From NCBI RefSeq assembly GCF_014859525.1, contig NZ_JACUUB010000032.1, positions 1-34,889 on the forward strand: DNA of 34,889 nucleotides, written 5' to 3'. The notes beneath the pieces are model-generated. The model saw only the letters and a list, made by a program, of their open reading frames with translations. It was not told the origin of the DNA and did no database searches. The stretch comes from Marinobacter sp. (GTDB taxonomy: Bacteria > Pseudomonadota > Gammaproteobacteria > Pseudomonadales > Oleiphilaceae). Shown here in pieces: positions 9,948 through 20,670 of this stretch (position 1 is its first letter; each line of letters opens with the position of its first letter). Position numbers and translations under genes: made by a program.

Positions 9948-10484
9948 ATGGCACAACTGACTACGTTAGCCCGACCCTACGCGAAAGCCGTATTCGACGC
10001 CGCAAAAGACCAGAATGCCATTGATCAATGGGATCAGGCTCTGACTTTTGCCGCACTGGTCGCGGCTGACCAAGAGGTAGCGAACATTCTGGCCAATCCT
10101 GGCCTGTCTGAGCAGCGCAAGGCGGAACTCTTCGCCGATTGTTTTGAAGAGCCCCTGCCTGAAGCGCTCAGAAATTTCCTGTTGATTCTAGCTGAAAACA
10201 AGCGTCTGGCCCTGCTGCCGGAAGTTTCCAAGCTGTTCAGTACGTATCGTGCAGATCTCGATCGCTCCGTCAGACTGACGGTGAATACCGCGTTTGAACT
10301 GTCTGCCGACGAACAGCAGAAACTGATCAAGGCACTGTCCGAAAAGCTGGAGCGCAAGGTTGAGCTTGAAACCGCGGTTGATCAGTCTCTGATTGGCGGC
10401 GTGGTAGTACGCACAGGCGACCTGGTTATCGACGCTTCAGTCCGTGGCAAACTGGCCAGAATGGCCAAGGCTCTGGGCTCCTGA
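9948..10484 (+). CDS. atpH: F1Fo ATP synthase subunit delta
   Basis: Subunit delta caps the F1 sector and joins it to the b stalk. It has 178 residues, the typical length. The N-terminal domain begins with the conserved [14 protein letters not shown], and the C-terminal part has the family stretch [33 protein letters not shown]. It begins 12 bases after atpF with GAGGG upstream. Nothing is unusual. Confidence 0.97.
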   Translation: MAQLTTLARPYAKAVFDAAKDQNAIDQWDQALTFAALVAADQEVANILANPGLSEQRKAELFADCFEEPLPEALRNFLLILAENKRLALLPEVSKLFSTYRADLDRSVRLTVNTAFELSADEQQKLIKALSEKLERKVELETAVDQSLIGGVVVRTGDLVIDASVRGKLARMAKALGS

Positions 10485-10512
10485 TTTCAGCACAAGGTTT
10501 GAGGACAAAGGC

Positions 10513-12057
10513 ATGCAGCAACTGAATCCATCCGAGATCAGTGACATCATCAAGAAGAGAATCGAGAAACTCGACATCTCTTCCGAAGCAAAGAACGAAG
10601 GTACGATCCTGTCGGTTTCTGACGGTATCGTGCTGATCCACGGTCTTGCCGACGTTATGTACGGTGAGATGATTGAATTTGCCAACGGCACTTTCGGTAT
10701 GGCGCTGAACCTGGAGCGTGATTCTGTTGGTGCGGTAGTACTGGGCGACTTCGAAGGTCTGGCTGAAGGCCAGAAGGTTCGTTGCACCGGCCGTATCCTG
10801 GAAGTACCGGTTGGTAACGAACTGCTGGGCCGTGTCGTAGACGGTCTGGGCAATCCGATCGACGGTAAGGGCGAGCTGGGTAACAGCCTGACCGCACCTG
10901 TTGAGAAGGTTGCACCGGGTGTTATCGCTCGTAAGTCTGTTGACGAGCCGGTACAAACCGGTCTGAAAGCCATCGACACCATGGTTCCGATCGGCCGTGG
11001 CCAGCGTGAGCTGATCATCGGTGACCGTCAGATCGGTAAGACCGCCGTTGCCATCGACGCGATCATCAACCAGAAGAACACCGGCATCAAGTGTATCTAC
11101 GTTGCCGTTGGTCAGAAGCAGTCTTCCATTGCGGCAGTTGTTCGCAAGCTGGAAGAGCATGACGCCATGGACCACACCATTGTGGTTGCTGCGGGCGCGG
11201 CTGACCCTGCTGCCATGCAATTCCTGGCGCCATACTCTGGTACTTCCATGGGCGAGTTCTTCCGTGACCGCGGTGAAGACGCTCTGATCGTATACGATGA
11301 CCTGTCCAAGCAGGCTGTTGCGTATCGTCAGATCTCTCTGCTGCTGCGTCGTCCGCCAGGTCGTGAAGCTTTCCCGGGTGACGTTTTCTATCTGCACTCC
11401 CGTCTGCTTGAGCGTGCCTCCCGTGTTAACGCCGAGTACGTCGAAGAGATGACCAAGGGTGAAGTGAAGGGCAAGACCGGTTCTTTGACCGCGCTGCCGA
11501 TCATCGAAACCCAGGCTGGTGACGTTTCTGCGTTTGTACCGACCAACGTGATCTCCATCACCGATGGTCAGATCTTCCTGGAAACCAACCTGTTCAACTC
11601 CGGTATCCGTCCGGCTATGAACGCCGGTATTTCGGTATCGCGGGTAGGTGGTGCAGCCCAGACCAAGATCATGAAGAAGCTTGGCGGTAACATTCGTCTG
11701 GCTCTGGCTCAGTACCGCGAACTGGCAGCGTTTGCTCAGTTTGCTTCTGATCTTGACGAAGCAACTCGTAAGCAGCTGGAGCATGGTCAGCGCGTTACCG
11801 AGCTGATGAAGCAGAACCAGTACAGCCCAATGACCGTTGCGGAAATGGGTACCGTGCTGTTCGCAGCAAACGAAGGCTTCCTGGACGATGTTGATGTAAA
11901 CATGGTCGTTAAGTTTGAAGCACAGCTGCTCGACTGGATGCGTTCAGAGCAGAAAGATCTTCTCGACAAGATCGGTGCCGATGGTGACTTCAACGACGAC
12001 ATCGCTGCCGGCCTGAAAGCTGCTCTGGAAAAATTCAAGACCACTCAGAGCTGGTAA
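10513..12057 (+). CDS. atpA: F1Fo ATP synthase subunit alpha
   Basis: Alpha is the non-catalytic nucleotide-binding subunit of F1 (514 residues; E. coli 513). The P-loop GDRQIGKT is near residues 169-176, with the Walker B-type [10 protein letters not shown] and the alpha signature around [18 protein letters not shown] chose the ATG at 10513, with GAGG 8 bases upstream, because [17 protein letters not shown] is the standard alpha N-terminus. The frame is open further upstream, but that would overlap atpH. A stable GC hairpin follows the stop codon. Confidence 0.98.
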   Translation: MQQLNPSEISDIIKKRIEKLDISSEAKNEGTILSVSDGIVLIHGLADVMYGEMIEFANGTFGMALNLERDSVGAVVLGDFEGLAEGQKVRCTGRILEVPVGNELLGRVVDGLGNPIDGKGELGNSLTAPVEKVAPGVIARKSVDEPVQTGLKAIDTMVPIGRGQRELIIGDRQIGKTAVAIDAIINQKNTGIKCIYVAVGQKQSSIAAVVRKLEEHDAMDHTIVVAAGAADPAAMQFLAPYSGTSMGEFFRDRGEDALIVYDDLSKQAVAYRQISLLLRRPPGREAFPGDVFYLHSRLLERASRVNAEYVEEMTKGEVKGKTGSLTALPIIETQAGDVSAFVPTNVISITDGQIFLETNLFNSGIRPAMNAGISVSRVGGAAQTKIMKKLGGNIRLALAQYRELAAFAQFASDLDEATRKQLEHGQRVTELMKQNQYSPMTVAEMGTVLFAANEGFLDDVDVNMVVKFEAQLLDWMRSEQKDLLDKIGADGDFNDDIAAGLKAALEKFKTTQSW

Positions 12058-12064
12058 ATCCATT

Positions 12065-12086
12065 AGGCCCGCCATCGTGCGGGCCT
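12065..12086 (+). other. Intercistronic hairpin between atpA and atpG
   Basis: AGGCCCGC at 12065-12072 and its exact complement GCGGGCCT at 12079-12086 enclose a 6-base loop, 8 bases after the atpA stop. No T-run follows and transcription must continue into atpG. It is therefore better read as an mRNA-processing or stability element, or a partial attenuator, than as a terminator. Confidence 0.55.
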
Positions 12087-12127
12087 GCTGGTCCGTTTGA
12101 GTGTCTAACTTGAAAAGGCAGTGAATT

Positions 12128-12988
12128 ATGGCCGTCGGAAAAGAAATACGTAACCAGATCGGAAGCATCAAGAGCACGCAGAAGATCACTTCCGCCATGG
12201 AAATGGTGGCGGCGAGTAAAATGCGTAAAGCTCAGGATCGTATGCGGGCAACTCGCCCCTACGCCGAAAAGATGCTGCAGGTAATCGGACACATTGCCAA
12301 GTCCAACAAAGATTACCGTCATCCGTTCATGCAGGAGCGTGAGGTCAAGCGGGTGGGCTACATTGTAGTCTCCTCCGACCGTGGCCTTTGTGGTGGTCTG
12401 AACACCAACGTGTTCAAACTGCTGGTACGCGAGATGCGTGGATGGAAAGAAAAAGGTGTTGAGACCGACATCTGCGCCATGGGGCAAAAAGGCGCGTCTT
12501 TCTTCCGCAGTTACGGCGGTAACGTTGTAGCGGCTGTCACTCACATGGGTGATGACCCGTCTGCAAGTGAGCTGATTGGTAGCGTTAAGGTAATGCTCGA
12601 CAGTTTTGAGCAAGGCAAGATCGATCGCCTTTACCTGGTGAGCAATGAGTTTGTGAATACCATGACTCAAAGCCCGACCTCTCTCCAGCTGCTACCTCTG
12701 CCGGAAGGCGAAGACGAAGATGTTGGTCACCAGTGGGATTATCTCTATGAGCCGGATTCACGTCCGATTCTCGACGGGCTATTGCCACGTTATATCGAAT
12801 CCCAGGTGTATCAGGGTGTGGTAGAGAATCTGGCCTGTGAACAGGCTGCCCGGATGATTGCCATGAAGAGCGCGACAGACAACGCAGGTGGCATCATTGA
12901 CGAGCTTCAGCTGGCCTATAACAAGGCCCGTCAGGCAGCCATCACCCAAGAGATTTCAGAGATTGTGAGCGGCGCGTCATCCGTGTGA
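12128..12988 (+). CDS. atpG: F1Fo ATP synthase subunit gamma
   Basis: Gamma is the rotating central shaft of F1. It has 286 residues, as usual for gammaproteobacteria. The N-terminal helix ([31 protein letters not shown]) and the C-terminal helix ([35 protein letters not shown]) that form the coiled-coil shaft are both well conserved. The middle domain has the [10 protein letters not shown] motif. It lies 70 bases after atpA, with the intercistronic hairpin in between. Confidence 0.98.
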   Translation: MAVGKEIRNQIGSIKSTQKITSAMEMVAASKMRKAQDRMRATRPYAEKMLQVIGHIAKSNKDYRHPFMQEREVKRVGYIVVSSDRGLCGGLNTNVFKLLVREMRGWKEKGVETDICAMGQKGASFFRSYGGNVVAAVTHMGDDPSASELIGSVKVMLDSFEQGKIDRLYLVSNEFVNTMTQSPTSLQLLPLPEGEDEDVGHQWDYLYEPDSRPILDGLLPRYIESQVYQGVVENLACEQAARMIAMKSATDNAGGIIDELQLAYNKARQAAITQEISEIVSGASSV

Positions 12989-13018
12989 TTACGCTCACAA
13001 ACCTACTGGTTTTATTGA

Positions 13019-14437
<1,419 letters not shown>

Positions 14438-14475
14438 TCCTGCTTCTTCTCTTTCTGACCCAAGAGGCGTAAGAA

Positions 14476-14898
14476 ATGGCTATGACCGTACATTGTGACG
14501 TCGTAAGTGCCGAGGAAAAAATCTACTCGGGTCTGGTGGAGATGTTGATCGCCACCGGAACCGAGGGTGAGCTTGGCATCCAGCTTGGCCACGCTCCGCT
14601 GCTGACCGAGCTCAAGCCCGGTTCAGTTCGGATCATCAAGCAGGGTGGCACCGAGGAAATTCTGTACGTTTCAGGTGGCTACCTGGAAGTACAGCCTAAC
14701 CTGGTGACTCTGATGGCTGACACTGCAACTCGTGCCAAGGATGTGGACGAAGCGGCAGCGCTGGAAGCCCAGAAGCAAGCCGAGAAGGCACTGGCAAACA
14801 AAACAGGCGAGTTCGAGTACTCCCGTGCCGCCGCCGAGCTGGCAGAAGCCGCCGCTCAGCTGCGCACCATCCAGAAACTGCGCAAGCACCTGCGTTAA
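14476..14898 (+). CDS. atpC: F1Fo ATP synthase subunit epsilon
   Basis: Epsilon sits on gamma and inhibits ATP hydrolysis. In its 140 residues, an N-terminal beta-sandwich ([21 protein letters not shown], then [21 protein letters not shown]) is followed by two alanine-rich C-terminal helices. It is the last gene of the ATP synthase operon and is followed by a long structured region ending in a T-run. Confidence 0.97.
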   Translation: MAMTVHCDVVSAEEKIYSGLVEMLIATGTEGELGIQLGHAPLLTELKPGSVRIIKQGGTEEILYVSGGYLEVQPNLVTLMADTATRAKDVDEAAALEAQKQAEKALANKTGEFEYSRAAAELAEAAAQLRTIQKLRKHLR

Positions 14899-14935
14899 GC
14901 AGGGTTTGTGTCAGGGCCCGGATTGGCCTGACCGT

Positions 14936-15016
14936 AAACCGCATCCGCAGGTGGATGATCAACTGCTCCTTTGTTGGAACAGCTGCTTATTCACCGGGAG
15001 GCGGTTTTTTTATTTT
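14936..15016 (+). terminator. Structured intrinsic terminator after the atp operon
   Basis: AAACCGC at 14936-14942 pairs with GCGGTTT at 15001-15007, which runs into seven Ts (15005-15011) and further Ts. Between them, GGTG at 14950-14953 can pair with CACC near 14992. An inner hairpin of 10 positions with two mismatches spans about 14960-14985 (CAACTGCTCC with GGAACAGCTG). The T-run after a GC-rich closing stem makes it the best intrinsic terminator in the window. Confidence 0.65.
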
Positions 15017-15050
15017 GAACTGAACACACCGGATTGGAGCTGACTGCCCC

Positions 15051-16415
15051 ATGAACCCGTTACACGTTGTGATCCTTGCGGCCGGCCAAGGCTCCCGGAT
15101 GAAATCTGCACTGCCCAAAGTCCTGCACCCGGTGGCCGGCAAAGCCATGTTGCACCATGTGATTGAGACCGCAAAGCAGCTGGGCGCGGAGACCATTCAC
15201 ACGGTGATCGGGCATGGCGCCGAACAGGTTCGTGGCTCGCTGGACGAGCCGTCTGTCAACTGGGTGATGCAAACGGAACAGCTGGGGACCGGCCATGCTG
15301 TCGCTCAGGCGCTGCCGGATTTACCGGATAATGCGCGTGTGCTGGTACTTTATGGGGATGTACCGCTGACCCGTAAAGACACCCTGGAGGCCATGGTCAG
15401 CGACCTGGATGACGGCAATCTTGCGTTGCTGACGGTGGATATGGACAACCCCCACGGCTACGGCCGCATTGTGCGGGACGCCCAGGGCCAGGTACAGGCG
15501 ATCGTTGAACAGAAAGACGCCAGTGCTGAGCAACAGACCATCCAAGAAGTGAACACCGGTATTCTGGCGGTTTCTGCCCGCCATCTGAAAAGCTGGCTCC
15601 CGGCCTTGTCTAACAGCAACGCTCAGGGTGAATACTACCTGACCGACATTATCGCCATGGCGGTGGGCCACGGTTTGGCGGTAACGGTATCGCAGCCGCT
15701 GAACCCGTTTGAGGTGCAGGGGGTCAACAATCGTCTGCAACTGGCTGAGCTTGAGCGCTGGTATCAGCGCCAGCAGGCAGAGCGGCTGATGACCGAAGGT
15801 GCTACGCTGGCAGACCCAGCCCGCATTGACGTTCGCGGCGAACTCAGCATTGGCAACGACCTGTGGATCGACGTTAACGTAGTGTTTGAAGGTAAGGTAA
15901 CCCTTGGGAGCAACGTCAGCATTGGCCCTGGTTGCGTGATCAAGGATGCGTCCATCGCCGACGGTGCCGACATTAAAGCGCACAGTCTTATCGAAGGCGC
16001 GGTGGTGGGGGCGAACGCCCAGATCGGACCCTTTGCCCGCCTGCGCCCCGGTACCGAGCTGGCCGCCAATACCAAGGTGGGCAATTTCGTCGAGACCAAG
16101 AAAGCCATCGTGGGTGAGGGCAGCAAGATCAACCATCTGAGCTACGTAGGCGATGCCTCTCTTGGCCGTAATGTGAATGTGGGTGCAGGCACTATCACCT
16201 GCAATTATGATGGGGTGAACAAGTTCAGGACGGAGCTTGGCGACGGCGTGTTTGTTGGCTCAAACACGTCTCTTGTTGCTCCTGTGACGGTAGCGGCCGA
16301 GGCCACCATTGGTGCCGGTTCAACGATCACCCGCAATGTCGCGCAAAGCGAATTGGCGGTGGCCCGGGGCAAACAACGGAATATCTCGGGCTGGGAACGG
16401 CCAAAGAAAGCGTAA
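15051..16415 (+). CDS. glmU: Bifunctional N-acetylglucosamine-1-phosphate uridyltransferase / glucosamine-1-phosphate acetyltransferase GlmU
   Basis: GlmU makes UDP-GlcNAc for peptidoglycan and lipopolysaccharide by acetylating GlcN-1-P and then joining it to UTP. The N-terminal uridyltransferase half has [23 protein letters not shown] (9-31) and [11 protein letters not shown]. The C-terminal half is a left-handed parallel beta-helix with hexapeptide repeats. It contains [21 protein letters not shown] and the acetyl-CoA-binding region [14 protein letters not shown]. The 454-residue length is standard. glmS follows after 30 bases, so the two are presumably one unit. Confidence 0.98.
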   Translation: MNPLHVVILAAGQGSRMKSALPKVLHPVAGKAMLHHVIETAKQLGAETIHTVIGHGAEQVRGSLDEPSVNWVMQTEQLGTGHAVAQALPDLPDNARVLVLYGDVPLTRKDTLEAMVSDLDDGNLALLTVDMDNPHGYGRIVRDAQGQVQAIVEQKDASAEQQTIQEVNTGILAVSARHLKSWLPALSNSNAQGEYYLTDIIAMAVGHGLAVTVSQPLNPFEVQGVNNRLQLAELERWYQRQQAERLMTEGATLADPARIDVRGELSIGNDLWIDVNVVFEGKVTLGSNVSIGPGCVIKDASIADGADIKAHSLIEGAVVGANAQIGPFARLRPGTELAANTKVGNFVETKKAIVGEGSKINHLSYVGDASLGRNVNVGAGTITCNYDGVNKFRTELGDGVFVGSNTSLVAPVTVAAEATIGAGSTITRNVAQSELAVARGKQRNISGWERPKKA

Positions 16416-16445
16416 CAACCGAATTAACAAACAGGTGATAGCAGC

Positions 16446-18278
16446 ATGTGTGGGATTGTAGGAGTGGTTTCAGAACGGGATGTCCAGGGTATTCTGCTGG
16501 AGGGCCTGCGCCGTCTTGAATACCGCGGTTATGACTCGGCGGGCATGGCCGTGATCAATGGCGAATCCTGGTTGCAGCGAGCACGGGAGGTCGGCAAGGT
16601 TGCTGCGCTTGCCGAAGCGATCAGCGCTAATCCCCTGAGCGGGCATCTTGGTATCGCCCACACCCGCTGGGCGACTCACGGCGAGCCATCCCGTGTGAAC
16701 GCTCATCCGCACATGTCTGGCGAACGCCTGGCCATTGTCCACAACGGTATTATTGAGAATTATCAGGAGTTGCGGGACGAGCTCAAAACCGAAGGTTACG
16801 TGTTCACCTCCCAGACCGATACCGAAGTGGTTGCGCACCTGATCGGCAAGAATTACCAGCAAGAAGGCGATCTGTACAACGCTGTGAAGACCGCCATCAC
16901 CCGGTTACGCGGCGCCTTTGCTCTGGCCGTTGTGCACGCCGATGAGCCAGGCCACCTGGTGGTCTGCCGTGAGGGCAGTCCGCTGGTGGTGGGAGTGGGT
17001 ATTGGTGAGAACTTTATCGCCTCTGACCAGCTGGCCCTGCTGCCAGTCACCGACCGGTTTATCTTTCTGGAAGAAGGCGACATTGCCGATATCCGCAAAG
17101 ACAGCATTGAGATTCATGATCGGGACGGCCAGGCGGTTGAACGCGCCATCACCCGTTTCGAGCACGGTGCCGATTCCGCCGACAAGGGCGAATACCGCCA
17201 CTACATGCTCAAGGAAATCTACGAGCAGCCGAAAGTGATCAAGGCCACCATGGAAGGCCGGATTACCGATACCCGGGTTCTGGAACAGGCTCTGGGCACT
17301 GATGCCGCCAACCTGCTGGAGAACGTGCGCCACGTCCAGATCATCGCCTGCGGTACTTCTTATCACGCCGGCATGGTGGCCCGTTACTGGATTGAGGATC
17401 TGGCCGGTGTGCCCTGCTCCGTGGAAGTGGCCTCCGAGTTCCGCTATCGCAAGCACGTTATCCAGCCAGACACCCTGTTCCTGTGCATTTCCCAGTCCGG
17501 CGAAACCGCCGACACCCTGGCAGCTTTGCGCCAGGCCAAGAAAGCGGGTTTCCGGGCGGCTCTGGCCATCTGTAACGTCCCGGGTAGCTCGCTGGTGCGG
17601 GAGTCCGATCTGGTGATCATGACTCAAGCTGGTCCGGAGATCGGTGTGGCCTCCACCAAGGCGTTCACCACCCAGCTGACCGCCCTGCTGATTTTCACCC
17701 TGGCCCTGGCCCGTCACAACGGCCTGAGTGCCGAGCGGGAAGCTGATATTGTAAAAGCCATTCACCTGTTGCCGGGTCAGGTCAGCGATGTGCTGGCCCT
17801 GGATGGCGAAATCGAGGAAATGTCCAAAGCCTTCATGGACAAGAATCATAGCCTGTTCCTGGGCCGGGGTTCTCAGTACCCGGTGGCCATGGAAGGGGCG
17901 CTCAAGCTCAAAGAGATTTCCTACATTCACGCAGAAGCCTATCCCGCCGGTGAGCTGAAACACGGCCCGCTGGCGTTAGTGGACAGTGAAATGCCGGTGG
18001 TCACCGTGGCACCGAACAACGATTTGCTCGAGAAGCTCAAATCCAATCTCGAAGAAGTCCGGGCCCGGGGAGGTGAACTGTTTGTGTTCGCCGATAGGGC
18101 AGCCGATGTGAAGCCGGAGGTAGGCCTGCATGTGATGCAAATCCCCTCGGTACACGAAATTACTGCGCCGATCGTCTACACCGTGCCACTGCAGCTGTTG
18201 TCCTATCATGTGGCCGTTCTCAAGGGCACCGACGTGGACCAGCCCCGGAACCTCGCCAAAAGTGTGACGGTGGAATAA
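16446..18278 (+). CDS. glmS: Glutamine--fructose-6-phosphate aminotransferase GlmS
   Basis: GlmS makes glucosamine-6-phosphate from fructose-6-phosphate and glutamine, the first step toward the GlmU product. In its 610 residues the N-terminal nucleophile Cys2 (MCGIVGVV), [13 protein letters not shown] and HTRWATHG mark the class II glutaminase domain. Two SIS domains follow, with [17 protein letters not shown] and [13 protein letters not shown]. The C-terminus [12 protein letters not shown] closes the active site. No riboswitch-like leader precedes it; the 30-base gap has only the Shine-Dalgarno AGGTGA. Confidence 0.98.
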   Translation: MCGIVGVVSERDVQGILLEGLRRLEYRGYDSAGMAVINGESWLQRAREVGKVAALAEAISANPLSGHLGIAHTRWATHGEPSRVNAHPHMSGERLAIVHNGIIENYQELRDELKTEGYVFTSQTDTEVVAHLIGKNYQQEGDLYNAVKTAITRLRGAFALAVVHADEPGHLVVCREGSPLVVGVGIGENFIASDQLALLPVTDRFIFLEEGDIADIRKDSIEIHDRDGQAVERAITRFEHGADSADKGEYRHYMLKEIYEQPKVIKATMEGRITDTRVLEQALGTDAANLLENVRHVQIIACGTSYHAGMVARYWIEDLAGVPCSVEVASEFRYRKHVIQPDTLFLCISQSGETADTLAALRQAKKAGFRAALAICNVPGSSLVRESDLVIMTQAGPEIGVASTKAFTTQLTALLIFTLALARHNGLSAEREADIVKAIHLLPGQVSDVLALDGEIEEMSKAFMDKNHSLFLGRGSQYPVAMEGALKLKEISYIHAEAYPAGELKHGPLALVDSEMPVVTVAPNNDLLEKLKSNLEEVRARGGELFVFADRAADVKPEVGLHVMQIPSVHEITAPIVYTVPLQLLSYHVAVLKGTDVDQPRNLAKSVTVE

Positions 18279-18313
18279 ACCGCCGTCAGGCGTTGCCTCG
18301 CACAGCGTTAACA

Positions 18314-18340
18314 GCCCTCGGCCTTGTATAGGCCGAGGGC
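18314..18340 (+). terminator. Hairpin terminator after glmS
   Basis: GCCCTCGGCC at 18314-18323 and its exact complement at 18331-18340 enclose a 7-base loop, 36 bases after the glmS stop. The stem is perfect over 10 bp, but no T-run follows (ACCACTCTTCC). It probably ends or trims the glmUS transcript. Confidence 0.55.
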
Positions 18341-18593
18341 ACCACTCTTCCTCAACTACCTTCTCTGAATACGCGCAGAGCAAAACCGTGTGGACTGTTC
18401 TGAACGCAGTCTGACCTGCCCGACCTGCCTGACCGATTGCCGTGCTTTCAGGCCGCCTTTGCCGAATGAGCAGGAACTTTTCGGTATTTTGTTTTTCCAC
18501 CTGCAATCAAACGCCGCCGTCATTCGTCTTAGAGTCAGCTACTGATTAAAGCGCTCCCCTGCGCGCGTCTTCTGAATCTACAAGGAACTTTCT
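18341..18593. other. Gap before the ECF sigma operon
   Basis: No gene is seen. GGAACTT, which resembles an ECF sigma -35 element, occurs at 18473-18479, but I could not find a convincing -10 at the usual distance. A second GGAACTT at 18583-18589 overlaps the ribosome-binding site of the sigma gene and is probably just that. The gap is large enough to hold an autoregulated promoter. Confidence 0.3.
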
Positions 18594-19109
18594 GTGTCAT
18601 CCAAGACCGAGGAACTGCTCCAGGCGGGTTATCGCTATGCCTTGGCCTTACGCTGTAAAGAGCAGGATGCCCAGGATTTGGTCCACGAGGCCTGGATCCG
18701 GCTCAACTCTCAGTTGATACCGTTGGTCAACAGACCACGTTTGGTTCGCACCATTCGCAATCTCTATATTGACCGATACCGCCGTGAGCAGATTTTGGTT
18801 GTGGAGTCTTTGGACGAGGCCCAGATACCGGTGATCGAAGACACCGCCGTGTTCGACCACTCCTTTGCCGCTGATGATCTGGATGCGTGTCTGGCCAAAT
18901 TACGGCCGCCCGAGCGAGAGGCTTTATTTTTGAACTCGGTAGAGGGCTATACCGCAGCTGAGATTGCCAGGATTACCGGGCGGCCACGAGGAACGGTTCT
19001 GAGCTTGGTGCATCGAGCCCGCCTGAAGATGAAAGGCATGCTGATGGACTACGATTCACCTGGTTCCAGAGTCAGCCAGCTGGCGGAGGCAAACACCCAT
19101 GAAAAATGA
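18594..19109 (+). CDS. ECF-type RNA polymerase sigma factor
   Basis: This sigma factor has only regions 2 and 4 (171 residues). Region 2 shows QDAQDLVHEAWIRLNSQ and the promoter-melting stretch VRTIRNLYIDRYRREQ. Region 4 shows CLAKLRPPEREALFLNSVEGYTAAEIARITGRPRGTVLSLVHRARLKMK, a clear helix-turn-helix for -35 recognition. The start is GTG at 18594 with AAGGA 7 bases upstream. Its 3' end overlaps the next gene by 11 bases, so translation is coupled, the usual sign of a sigma/anti-sigma pair. The ECF subgroup is not recognised. The signal is unknown. Confidence 0.88.
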   Translation: MSSKTEELLQAGYRYALALRCKEQDAQDLVHEAWIRLNSQLIPLVNRPRLVRTIRNLYIDRYRREQILVVESLDEAQIPVIEDTAVFDHSFAADDLDACLAKLRPPEREALFLNSVEGYTAAEIARITGRPRGTVLSLVHRARLKMKGMLMDYDSPGSRVSQLAEANTHEK

Positions 19110-19662
19110 TCTGGATACGTTACTCAAACATCATTATGAGGGGAAGCGGCTCTCTGATAGGCAACTGCAAGATATCGACGATGCAGCGGGCATGACGCAA
19201 TGGCTGTTTCAGCCCATGATGGCCTGTGTTTTCGTGGCGTTGATGACGGTTTCGTTGCTGATGCCCGCGTTTGGCTTATGGCCTCCGGGGGCGTCTGATG
19301 CCGACACCCTATCGGCCGACATTATCAAAAACCACCTTGCGGGCAAGCCCGTCGACTTTCAGGCCAAGGATTTCGACGCACTAACCAGCCATCTCACTAA
19401 CGCCGACTTGCCTCTCCGACGCCCAGACTTACTGAATATTGACAAGGCCATCAAAGGGGCCCGCCTGTGTTCGCTTGCTGGGCAGCCGGCACTGCAAATC
19501 TATTTCAGCGAAGAACATCAGGAAAGAACATCGCTTTTTATCGCCAAAGCGCAGGGAGCCCTGGAAAACATCCCGTTTTCAGGTGGTAACTTTGACGCGA
19601 CGGTGGTACTCACCTGGGCCGAAAACGGCCATTTTTATGCACTGGCAAAGGACAGATTATGA
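19099..19662 (+). CDS. Single-span membrane protein, probable anti-sigma factor
   Basis: This 187-residue protein is not recognised as a known family. It has a short cytoplasmic N-terminus (about 1-33; MKNDLDTLLKHHYEGKRLSDRQLQDID), one membrane span (about 36-56) and a periplasmic domain of about 130 residues. There is no zinc-binding HxxxCxxC motif. Residues about 120-185 have beta-rich character. The size, topology and 11-base overlap with the ECF sigma gene suggest an anti-sigma factor that holds the sigma factor at the membrane. That role is inferred from position and layout only. Its stop overlaps the start of the DoxX-like gene. Confidence 0.65.
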   Translation: MKNDLDTLLKHHYEGKRLSDRQLQDIDDAAGMTQWLFQPMMACVFVALMTVSLLMPAFGLWPPGASDADTLSADIIKNHLAGKPVDFQAKDFDALTSHLTNADLPLRRPDLLNIDKAIKGARLCSLAGQPALQIYFSEEHQERTSLFIAKAQGALENIPFSGGNFDATVVLTWAENGHFYALAKDRL

Positions 19663-20582
19663 CAGTTCCCAACACATTGAGCAGGTTTTCAACTCCGGGT
19701 CATACCGCGCTGATTCTCCGGATAGGGTTAGGCCTGATCTTCATTATTGGTGGCCTCTGGAAACTGTCTCGTTTGTTGAGCCCCGATCATGCGGCGGCGA
19801 TTGTGAACAGGTACACTGCCAGCAACGGTTACATTAATCAGTTCTTCCAGGATTACCTGTTCACCGGCTGGATGGGCGACATCATGGGTCCATGGGGATT
19901 CCTGACCGCGCTCTCCACCTTTGAGCTGCTGTCCGGTATTGCTCTGGTACTGGGCTTAATGGTGCGGCCACTGGCCCTGATCTACACCTTTTTGCTGTGG
20001 ACATTTATCGTAGCACTGCCGGTACATACCGTGCCCGGCGAAACGATGGCATCGGCGACTTTTCAGGCGCCCGCGCTGTTGGTTCAGATCCGCGACATCT
20101 CTTTGTCCGGCCTTATGGCCGTGCTGTTTATGCTGGGCGCTGGTCGTGCCAGCATTGATGAGAAAATCTTCGGCACTATAGCGACCAGTCCCGTGCTGAA
20201 CTGGAACACACTCGGTTTATTAACCCGGCTGTCGATGGCAGCTCCCTTGCTTGTCGGTGGTTTGTTTGCCACCACGGGTGCTGTGCCCACCTACTTAACG
20301 CCGGGCTGGATTCTGCTGGTGGGTGCGCTTTTGCTCATCTCTGGGGTTGGCGTTCGCGCGGCCGGTATCCTTGTGGTTGCCATAATGCTGTGGCGTATGG
20401 GCAATGGCATCAATCTGGATTCGTCACTGCTCGATATCGTGAACAGCTTTAAGCGGGAGTTCGCGTTCTTATCTGCCGGTGCCATTCTTGCCATGCTCGG
20501 TGGCGGCGAGAAGTTTACCCCTCGCGATCTTAAGGCCCGGACAAGCGCCTATCTTGATTCGAGAAAACTCAGAAGCGCCTGA
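19659..20582 (+). CDS. DoxX-like integral membrane protein
   Basis: This 307-residue protein has about eight hydrophobic segments in two similar halves (about 17-150 and 185-290). Each half resembles a DoxX/DoxD four-helix module, a fold found in the small subunit of thiosulfate:quinone oxidoreductase and in many redox-linked membrane proteins. The LRIGLGLIFIIGGLWKLSRLL start and the FELLSGIALVLGLMVRPLALIY segment are typical. Its ATG overlaps the preceding stop (ATGA), so it belongs to the sigma/anti-sigma unit and may be the effector or sensor of that stress response. Exact activity is unknown. Confidence 0.7.
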   Translation: MTVPNTLSRFSTPGHTALILRIGLGLIFIIGGLWKLSRLLSPDHAAAIVNRYTASNGYINQFFQDYLFTGWMGDIMGPWGFLTALSTFELLSGIALVLGLMVRPLALIYTFLLWTFIVALPVHTVPGETMASATFQAPALLVQIRDISLSGLMAVLFMLGAGRASIDEKIFGTIATSPVLNWNTLGLLTRLSMAAPLLVGGLFATTGAVPTYLTPGWILLVGALLLISGVGVRAAGILVVAIMLWRMGNGINLDSSLLDIVNSFKREFAFLSAGAILAMLGGGEKFTPRDLKARTSAYLDSRKLRSA

Positions 20583-20617
20583 GACTTGAGAAAGCCCCCA
20601 AGAAGTTGAACGAAGAC

Positions 20618-20657
20618 AAGGCTGGAACGCTGGTGCTAACAAGCGCATTCCAGCCTT
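20618..20657. terminator. Bidirectional hairpin terminator between convergent genes
   Basis: AAGGCTGGAA at 20618-20627 and its exact complement at 20648-20657 form a 10-bp stem, extended inward by CGCT/AGCG with a two-base bulge. It lies centrally in the 88-base gap between the DoxX-like gene (plus) and the porin-like gene (minus). T-runs are short on both sides. Confidence 0.6.
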
Positions 20658-20670
20658 ATCTAAATCAACC

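Noticed and set aside
10426-11784. Long open frame on the minus strand opposite atpA
   Set aside because: It lies entirely opposite a certain gene with strong codon bias, has no recognisable motif and no ribosome site; such frames are by-products of GC-rich coding DNA. The same applies to frames opposite mnmG (4183-5277), atpD (13022-14098) and glmS (16905-17963).
16416-16445. glmS ribozyme
   Set aside because: The glmU-glmS gap is only 30 bases, far too short, and this ribozyme is typical of Gram-positive bacteria.
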